The position numbers and the translations under genes are program-made. The notes under the pieces were generated by a model. The model saw only the letters and a list, made by a program, of their open reading frames with translations, searched no databases and was not told where the DNA came from. 64,000 nucleotides of DNA from Cytophagaceae bacterium (GTDB lineage: Bacteria; Bacteroidota; Bacteroidia; Cytophagales; Cyclobacteriaceae), in assembly GCA_006969745.1 (NCBI GenBank), contig CP030886.1, forward strand, positions 2,701,234 through 2,765,233, read 5' to 3'. Shown piece by piece: positions 59,396-64,000 of the stretch (position 1 is the stretch's first letter; each line of letters opens with the position of its first letter).

Positions 59396-59396
59396 T

Positions 59397-60623
59397 TTAA
59401 TGCCTTTGATTTGACCCAACATGTGAGATAAAGTCGGATAAGTTCATCAGCCAACCACGCTGATCGCTTGAGTATGTCTCGTGAATTGAGGAAGGAAGAA
59501 CAAGTTGAAGCTTATTTGCTCTCATTTCATCTGTTTGATTTGAGCTTATTCCTGGCTCCAAGGTTAAGAGGTGTTTGTTTTCAATCCTTTTAGCCTCTGA
59601 AAGAACTTGTCTCCATCGATCTTTGCAACTTGTTTTGACTCCTAGCATAGACAGTAAAGAACTTGAAAATAGTGGATCATGATACTGTTTTGAACCTGGA
59701 AACAGAAAATCCGGACTAGCATTGTTTTCCGTTTTGGCTCCTCGTTCATGATCTACTTTATTAGCAATTAAAATAGCTTCTAAATGATGCTCAAGGGAAA
59801 ATCCTGCTCTTGACTTCCTGCGATTCTGTACAGATAGACTAAAAGAAATAAACCCGTCGACGTCTGCTCCTTCCTTGTCAGTAAATCCTTTTTCGAGCCG
59901 TTGAGAAACTATATACCTTTCCAATCTCCTGAAAAGTGATTCCTCAAAGGACATCCATTCCATAAGAGTTTTGTCAGGTTCTTCCATTGGATTTATTTTC
60001 CTTGGTAGATTATCTCTAGCAAATTGTGAAAACTCCCTAGTTTGGGGAAATATGCCATTAAAGCTTTTCAAAAGATTGTCAAGAAAATCTGTCTCTGGTT
60101 CTTCAACGTCAATGCCCAATTCATCTAGAATAAATCTTACTGTGAAATCAACTTCAACATCGACATTTTGAAATTCTTGTAGGGCAAAGTCAAAGCCGGT
60201 TTGACGGGGAATACCAAAAAGCCAATGAAGTTGATTTTCTAGAGTTGTGCCAGACGCAGTTATTACAATTAATAACGTATCATCTGTGCGTTTTGCGATA
60301 AACATGGTGTCACCTTCTTGAGCCAGCTCCATAACTTCATTGGTAGGAAAATAAAGTCGAAATTCTGACCTTGATGGGTGAGCAAGTCGGGCATCATACC
60401 ATGTTACGCTTCCATCTGAAACAATTCCTTCATTTTCACCACCAAACCAGATAAACCTTGAAGGGAATACCGTTTTTTCACCTGTTTCAGTTCCGAGTAC
60501 GCTTTTTAACTCTTTCGAACCATTAAATTCATGTTGGTGCGATCTTGCTAGGTCACACTCAACAGCACTCAACCTTTTAGCGGCTATTGAGACAAAATAT
60601 TGAGAAAGAAAACCCTGCTTCAT
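59397..60623 (-). CDS. EcoRII-like type II restriction endonuclease
   Basis: 408 residues from the ATG at 60623; a TTG eight codons earlier is an alternative that would overlap vsr. The C-terminal domain matches the EcoRII catalytic domain: RAGFSLEHHLEAILIANKVDHERGAKTENNASPDFLFPG, YHDPLF, LLSMLGVKTSCKDRWRQVLSEAKRI and KHLLTLEPGISSNQTDEMRANKLQLVLP, with the PD-(D/E)xK residues in SPDFLFPG and VKTSCK. The N-terminal effector domain is more divergent. EcoRII cuts before CCWGG and needs several sites. Length matches EcoRII (404). Operon dcm-vsr-endonuclease is typical. Confidence 0.88.
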   Translation of the reverse strand: MKQGFLSQYFVSIAAKRLSAVECDLARSHQHEFNGSKELKSVLGTETGEKTVFPSRFIWFGGENEGIVSDGSVTWYDARLAHPSRSEFRLYFPTNEVMELAQEGDTMFIAKRTDDTLLIVITASGTTLENQLHWLFGIPRQTGFDFALQEFQNVDVEVDFTVRFILDELGIDVEEPETDFLDNLLKSFNGIFPQTREFSQFARDNLPRKINPMEEPDKTLMEWMSFEESLFRRLERYIVSQRLEKGFTDKEGADVDGFISFSLSVQNRRKSRAGFSLEHHLEAILIANKVDHERGAKTENNASPDFLFPGSKQYHDPLFSSSLLSMLGVKTSCKDRWRQVLSEAKRIENKHLLTLEPGISSNQTDEMRANKLQLVLPSSIHETYSSDQRGWLMNLSDFISHVGSNQRH

Positions 60624-60627
60624 ATAC

Positions 60628-61080
60628 CTATGTACCCTTAATTTCAAGAAAACGGTCTGACGATTTTAACCACTCATCACAGAAATTCAAAATTTTACTC
60701 AATGGTAATTTGGTTTTGCCTTTCAATGAACACTCCCAAATTACACAAATACGCCATCCAAAATCATACAGCTTTTTCAGATTTTCCTTATCGTTGATTT
60801 GGTTTGTTTCAAACTTGCTTCTCCAGAAATCTTGCCTCGTAGAAGGCATTTTGAAAAGATGACAGTTATGTTTATGCCAAAAGCAACCATGAATAAATAT
60901 GACCGAACGGTATTTTGTTAATTTGATATCAGGTTTTCCCGGCAGCGAATTATCATGGATTTTGAATCTGTAACCAAGTCTGTGTAAACCTGACCTTACC
61001 AATAGTTCGGGCTTGGTATTCTTGCCTTTGATATTTGCCATCATTTGGCTTCGTTTCTCTTTAGAAACTACATCAGCCAC
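60628..61080 (-). CDS. vsr: Very short patch repair (Vsr) mismatch endonuclease
   Basis: 150 residues. Characteristic start [71 protein letters not shown] with the catalytic aspartate in PGKPDI and the metal-ligand histidines in [10 protein letters not shown], and the later [20 protein letters not shown]. Vsr repairs T:G mismatches that arise when 5-methylcytosine deaminates in the methylase's site. Its start overlaps the methyltransferase stop and its stop lies just before the endonuclease ATG. Confidence 0.95.
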   Translation of the reverse strand: MADVVSKEKRSQMMANIKGKNTKPELLVRSGLHRLGYRFKIHDNSLPGKPDIKLTKYRSVIFIHGCFWHKHNCHLFKMPSTRQDFWRSKFETNQINDKENLKKLYDFGWRICVIWECSLKGKTKLPLSKILNFCDEWLKSSDRFLEIKGT

Positions 61081-62371
61081 TTACAGCAATCTTTTCACTT
61101 TTCTCATTCTCTAGCGGAAAGTATAATTGATTATCAGCAGTCTTTATTGCTCTTTCTATATAGGGCTTCATCATTTCTGCAATTGACTTAGCTACCGGTA
61201 CGACAACCGCATTCCCAAATTGTCTATATGCTTGTGTATCAGATACAGGGATATTGAAACTGGATTCACCAGGAAGATCAAAGCCCATAAGTCTGGAGCA
61301 CTCACGAGGAGTCAATCTTCTTGGTCTTTTTCCTTCTTGTTCTATAAGAATCTCAGAACCGTCCTTGTAATATCTTGCAGAAAGTGTTCTTGCTACACCT
61401 TCAGGACCGAATAAACTAAATCCAAAACCATTGCCTTTGGCTTTATGTTTTTCTTTGTATCTAACTAGATAATCCCATAGTTTCGGTGTGAGAGTATATT
61501 TATCCCCAACCCCTCCATTAAGTGTAAACGGTATCTCATCCTCCTCCTCAGGCGAGTGAAGTATAGACTCTAAAACAGGATTGAAATCTGGTATTTTGAA
61601 ATCTTCAAATCTGAATCCATGATCGCGACGAAAACCCACTATGAATATTCTTTCCCTATGTTGAGGAACCCAGTTTCTTGCATCAATAATCCGACACTGA
61701 ATCGAATATCCTAGTTCATCCTCAAGCGTACGTTTTATTACTTTAAAGGTGTTACCACCATCATGGCTCATCAAATTTTTAACATTTTCCAACAGGAATA
61801 CTTTTGGATTGTGAAATTCTATAATCTGGGCAAGATCAAAGAAAAGCGTTCCTTGAGTATCACATTTGAATCCATGGGCTTTGCCCAATGAATTTTTCTT
61901 GGAAACACCTGCTATGGAAAATGGCTGGCATGGAAATCCTGCTACTAGTAAATCATGATCAGGAATTTTTGAAAGAGCATTATCATCTACGGTGAAGTCT
62001 CTAATGTCACCTACAACATCATGATCGCACTCATAGTTAGCTTGATATGTAAGTCTTGAATTTTTGTCCCATTCACTAGTAAATACACAATGGCCACCAA
62101 TGCTATCAAAAGCTTTGCGAAAACCACCAATACCCGCAAAAAGATCGATGTATTTAAAAGATGCCCGTCGATGGTTCGGAGTACTATTTGCCATATGAGC
62201 AAGTTCTTTTATTTGTTTTAGAGCCATTGCTTGAGGTTTACATTCTCCGTTTATCCACCTGTAGATAGTCTTTAGACTTACTCCAAGTTTTTCAGAAGCT
62301 TCTTTTGGAGTTAAACCAGATTTTTCAATTAAGATTGCAAATTGCGGATGTTCTGGGAATGATTTTGTCAT
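61073..62371 (-). CDS. DNA cytosine-5 methyltransferase with N-terminal HTH (M.EcoRII/Dcm-like)
   Basis: 432 residues. An N-terminal helix-turn-helix ([38 protein letters not shown], about 16-52) precedes the C5-methyltransferase core: motif [15 protein letters not shown], motif [14 protein letters not shown] with the catalytic cysteine, ENV in LLENVKNL, motif [16 protein letters not shown], motif [13 protein letters not shown] and motif [17 protein letters not shown]. Linkage to Vsr and an EcoRII-like nuclease implies CCWGG methylation. In M.EcoRII and M.SsoII the N-terminal HTH represses its own promoter, and an inverted repeat overlaps the start here. Confidence 0.93.
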   Translation of the reverse strand: MTKSFPEHPQFAILIEKSGLTPKEASEKLGVSLKTIYRWINGECKPQAMALKQIKELAHMANSTPNHRRASFKYIDLFAGIGGFRKAFDSIGGHCVFTSEWDKNSRLTYQANYECDHDVVGDIRDFTVDDNALSKIPDHDLLVAGFPCQPFSIAGVSKKNSLGKAHGFKCDTQGTLFFDLAQIIEFHNPKVFLLENVKNLMSHDGGNTFKVIKRTLEDELGYSIQCRIIDARNWVPQHRERIFIVGFRRDHGFRFEDFKIPDFNPVLESILHSPEEEDEIPFTLNGGVGDKYTLTPKLWDYLVRYKEKHKAKGNGFGFSLFGPEGVARTLSARYYKDGSEILIEQEGKRPRRLTPRECSRLMGFDLPGESSFNIPVSDTQAYRQFGNAVVVPVAKSIAEMMKPYIERAIKTADNQLYFPLENEKSEKIAVSG

Positions 62372-62379
62372 TTTGACAA
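62365..62379. promoter_or_regulatory. Inverted repeat over the methyltransferase start, likely operator
   Basis: TTGTCA, TTT, TGACAA: 6-bp perfect arms containing the ATG (complement of 62369-62371). A natural site for autorepression by the methyltransferase's own HTH. Confidence 0.5.
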
Positions 62380-63229
62380 TGATACAACAAATTTTCCAAA
62401 GTGAAAAGGCACTAAGCTAAAATAATTAGTATTTTCGAATTGAAGGGTTTACGAATTTCGGTGTCCCATTGATTAAAATGTTCTTATAAAGGGAAATAAA
62501 GCCCTTTCAGGCATGCTAAATACATTAGTAACACATTTCTTAGAAAGACTATAATGAATAATTTTTTCCTATCTTTAAAGACCTGAAATTCCGCTCTATT
62601 TCTGGTTTTTTGAATAAACCGGAAGGTTTTCCAATTATTTTCCAGTCTGAGATCGGAAAAAGCTGAGAAACGAACTTGTCTTTGTCCGTATTTTGTCCGC
62701 ACAAGGGAGGCTTTCTAACAAAAAAGCTTCATACGTGCAATAGGGAGCGTTTTTTAGCCAAACAAACACATCATGTGGAAAATGTGGTGTTATTGAAGTT
62801 AAAAAAGCAATCTCTTCCGACAAGCCGAGGGTAATAACTGCCTTGCACTCTTTTTGTTATCTAAGCACCCGTTGAAAAATGAAAGAGTTTGTCACATGCT
62901 ATATTGTGCTTAAAGCTTGTAACAACCAGTTTACTGATCCAATTGGCAAATAAAATCTGACACTACTCATTCGCAATATCATTGGTTTCTTTGGTGCCAA
63001 TCCTGCCTGTTCCCAAACATCCTTCATCGATCGTGCTTCCAACGATTATAATCTTGCTTTACAAGCGGAATAATCTGTTCCAATTGAAAAGACAGAAGCT
63101 AACCTAGGCAATCTTTTGTGTTGTTGTAAATGCAGCGAAATAATCCAAAAAGTCTTCAATTTTCTACAAAAATTGAATTAGTGAATATACCATAGAAGTG
63201 CTAAATTGTTTTCTTCATAACAGCCGCCA
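62372..63229. other. Gene-free region containing the right island end
   Basis: 858 bases with no convincing gene. It holds the methyltransferase promoter region, the right-end repeat at 62681-62699 and, beyond it, about 530 bases of chromosomal sequence with only short open frames. A short frame around 62970-63075 looks faintly coding (it ends at a TAA near 63073) and may be a gene remnant, but I could not identify it. Confidence 0.5.
62681..62699 (+). repeat. Right end repeat (candidate attR)
   Basis: TTTGTCCGTATTTTGTCCG, identical to the left repeat at 38751 except for one base (18 of 19), in the same orientation, again two TTTGTCCG units at an 11-bp period. Confidence 0.65.
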
Positions 63230-63990
63230 ATGTCGAAATACCTCACCTACTTCATTTTGACGCTTCTAGCTCTTACTATTTGCTTTGGCCAATCCAAGCA
63301 TTTGGAAGAATCCCAAGACAGCTTAAGAGTGATTAGCTACATTGAATTGATCATCAAGTTCAACCGAAGTAATTATGACTCAGCGCTACTCTATGCACGA
63401 AAGGCTCAATCCCTTTCTAAAGAGATCGATTCACAAGAACTGCTAGCCAGATCAAAATACAGACTAGCGACAGTATACATCAATCAAAATCAAATAGACC
63501 TTGCCAATAGAGAATTGATTCACTCATTGAAATTTGTAATCAGATCGGACATCAGAAAATACTTTCGTATGCAAAGCTGGAGAAAGGAAGGCTAGCCGAA
63601 AGTATTTCAAACTATGATCAGGCGGTAACCTATTTTTTTGAAGCGCTTCGGTTGGCAGAAGAACTTGAGGACAAGAATACACAGGCAAGAATCAAAAACT
63701 ACCTTGCCTCCATTTACAACTATCAATCACAGTTTGATCTTTCAATTAAATACTACAAAGAAGCACTGACCTTGGTTCGTGAACTCAACTTCAAGCCCGG
63801 TATTTCCGCCATACTTGCCAATTTAGGAGATAGCTATTTATCACTAAAAAAATATGACAGTGCGATCATCTATCAACAAAGAGCACTTAAAATAAAGAAG
63901 GAGCTAGGTGATATGATTGGCACAGGAAGGGTCTATAACAATTTAGGTAACGTTTTTTATCTCATCAAGTCCCTTGCAAAATCTTGACTC
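63230..63990 (+). pseudogene. TPR repeat protein interrupted by frameshifts (partial at window edge)
   Basis: The first frame starts at 63230 with a signal peptide (LLALTICFGQ) and TPR helices, and breaks off near 63540 in an unrelated tail (stop at 63593-63595). The coding then continues in another frame with QIGHQKILSYAKLEKGRLAESISNYDQAVTYFFEALRLAEELED and further TPR units (YNYQSQFDLSIKYYKEAL, ILANLGDSYLSLKKYDSAIIYQQRAL), until a stop at 63985-63987 just after VYNNLGNVFYLIKS, where another frame seems to go on. Two single-base shifts are thus needed. Intact relatives are exported TPR sensors, often joined to a kinase or LuxR-type domain. The breaks may be real or sequencing errors. Confidence 0.65.
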
Positions 63991-64000
63991 TGGACTTTTC

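Larger units (their letters stand above)
38751..62699. mobile_element. Composite integrated mobilisable island, about 24 kb
   Basis: The segment is bounded by near-identical 19-bp direct repeats (38751-38769 and 62681-62699). It begins with a tyrosine recombinase reading inward and contains a coupling ATPase, a MobF relaxase-helicase, membrane proteins, a second tyrosine recombinase, ssDNA-handling proteins and a restriction-modification operon. None of the neighbouring chromosomal genes has mobility functions. No VirB4 or other channel genes were seen, so transfer would need a helper. The boundary is inferred from the repeats and gene content. Confidence 0.7.

Noticed and set aside
38751..62699. 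Self-transmissible integrative conjugative element
   Set aside because: A relaxase and coupling ATPase are present but no VirB4 or other channel components were seen, so mobilisable is the safer call.
62884..63180. Possible insertion-sequence remnant right of the island
   Set aside because: A few short frames look faintly coding on each strand, but no transposase motif or terminal inverted repeat could be recognised.
1..64000. CRISPR array
   Set aside because: No run of regularly spaced identical repeats was seen; the only periodic repeats are the short integrase-side sets, and no cas gene is present.

Overview
The window is a chromosomal segment of a Bacteroidota bacterium, most likely a marine, gliding member of the Cytophagales. 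The evidence is a type IX secretion C-terminal sorting domain, a gliding-motility-associated C-terminal domain, a DUF5686 carboxypeptidase-regulatory-like protein, head-GIN (DUF2807) and S74 tail-fibre-domain proteins, A/T-rich translation starts without Shine-Dalgarno sequences, and a TAnnTTTG-type promoter element ahead of a tRNA.

Layout. 1-5.3 kb: minus-strand cell-surface genes (FG-GAP repeat protein, TIGR03032 protein, T9SS cargo, S74-domain protein) and a small DUF2795 protein. 5.4-16 kb: housekeeping and stress genes, including a DUF349 protein, the ribosome-associated ABC-F protein EttA, an amidohydrolase, a head-GIN protein, a CAP-domain protein, the ergothioneine pair egtB-egtD behind an odd leader region, tRNA-Leu(GAG), UPF0114 and RDD membrane proteins and an SRPBCC/GyrI-like protein. 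16-23.5 kb: an overlapping three-gene operon of a PD40/OmpA protein, an unknown exported protein and an exported TPR-CHAT (caspase-like) protein. 23.6-38.6 kb: tRNA-Leu(CAA), an AI-2E family transporter, a degenerate GIY-YIG-like protein, a single-domain response regulator with two paralogous PAS histidine kinases, tRNA-Lys, a TPR/SH3 protein, an SDR, a DUF5686 protein, a lipoprotein, a giant gliding-associated protein and rlmD.

38.75-62.70 kb is a genomic island of about 24 kb bounded by a near-identical 19-bp direct repeat. It begins with its own tyrosine recombinase. Its left third is a mobilisation module: a VirD4-like coupling ATPase, a MobF relaxase-helicase and several membrane or exported proteins, with no type IV secretion channel genes, so it is probably mobilisable rather than self-transmissible. 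At 48.9 kb lies a possible defence gene with a nucleoside-deoxyribosyltransferase/TIR-like C-terminus. From about 50.3 to 59.4 kb the translation signals change: almost every gene has a clear Shine-Dalgarno sequence and sigma70-like promoters appear. This inner enclave has a second tyrosine recombinase with its own arm-type repeats, and a single-strand-DNA toolkit: a membrane-anchored exonuclease VII-like protein, two SSB-like proteins, a toprim primase-like protein and a RadC-like protein, with a cluster of hairpins between them. An XRE regulator sits among paired operators. The right end carries an EcoRII-type restriction-modification operon (methyltransferase with an N-terminal HTH, Vsr, restriction enzyme). 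After the right repeat comes a frameshifted TPR gene.

The strongest leads are the composite island, the ssDNA-processing enclave with a membrane exonuclease VII-like protein and hairpin cluster, the candidate effector gene at 48.9 kb, the exported CHAT operon and the leader/terminator region ahead of egtB. All functional names rest on reading protein motifs by eye; no database search was possible.
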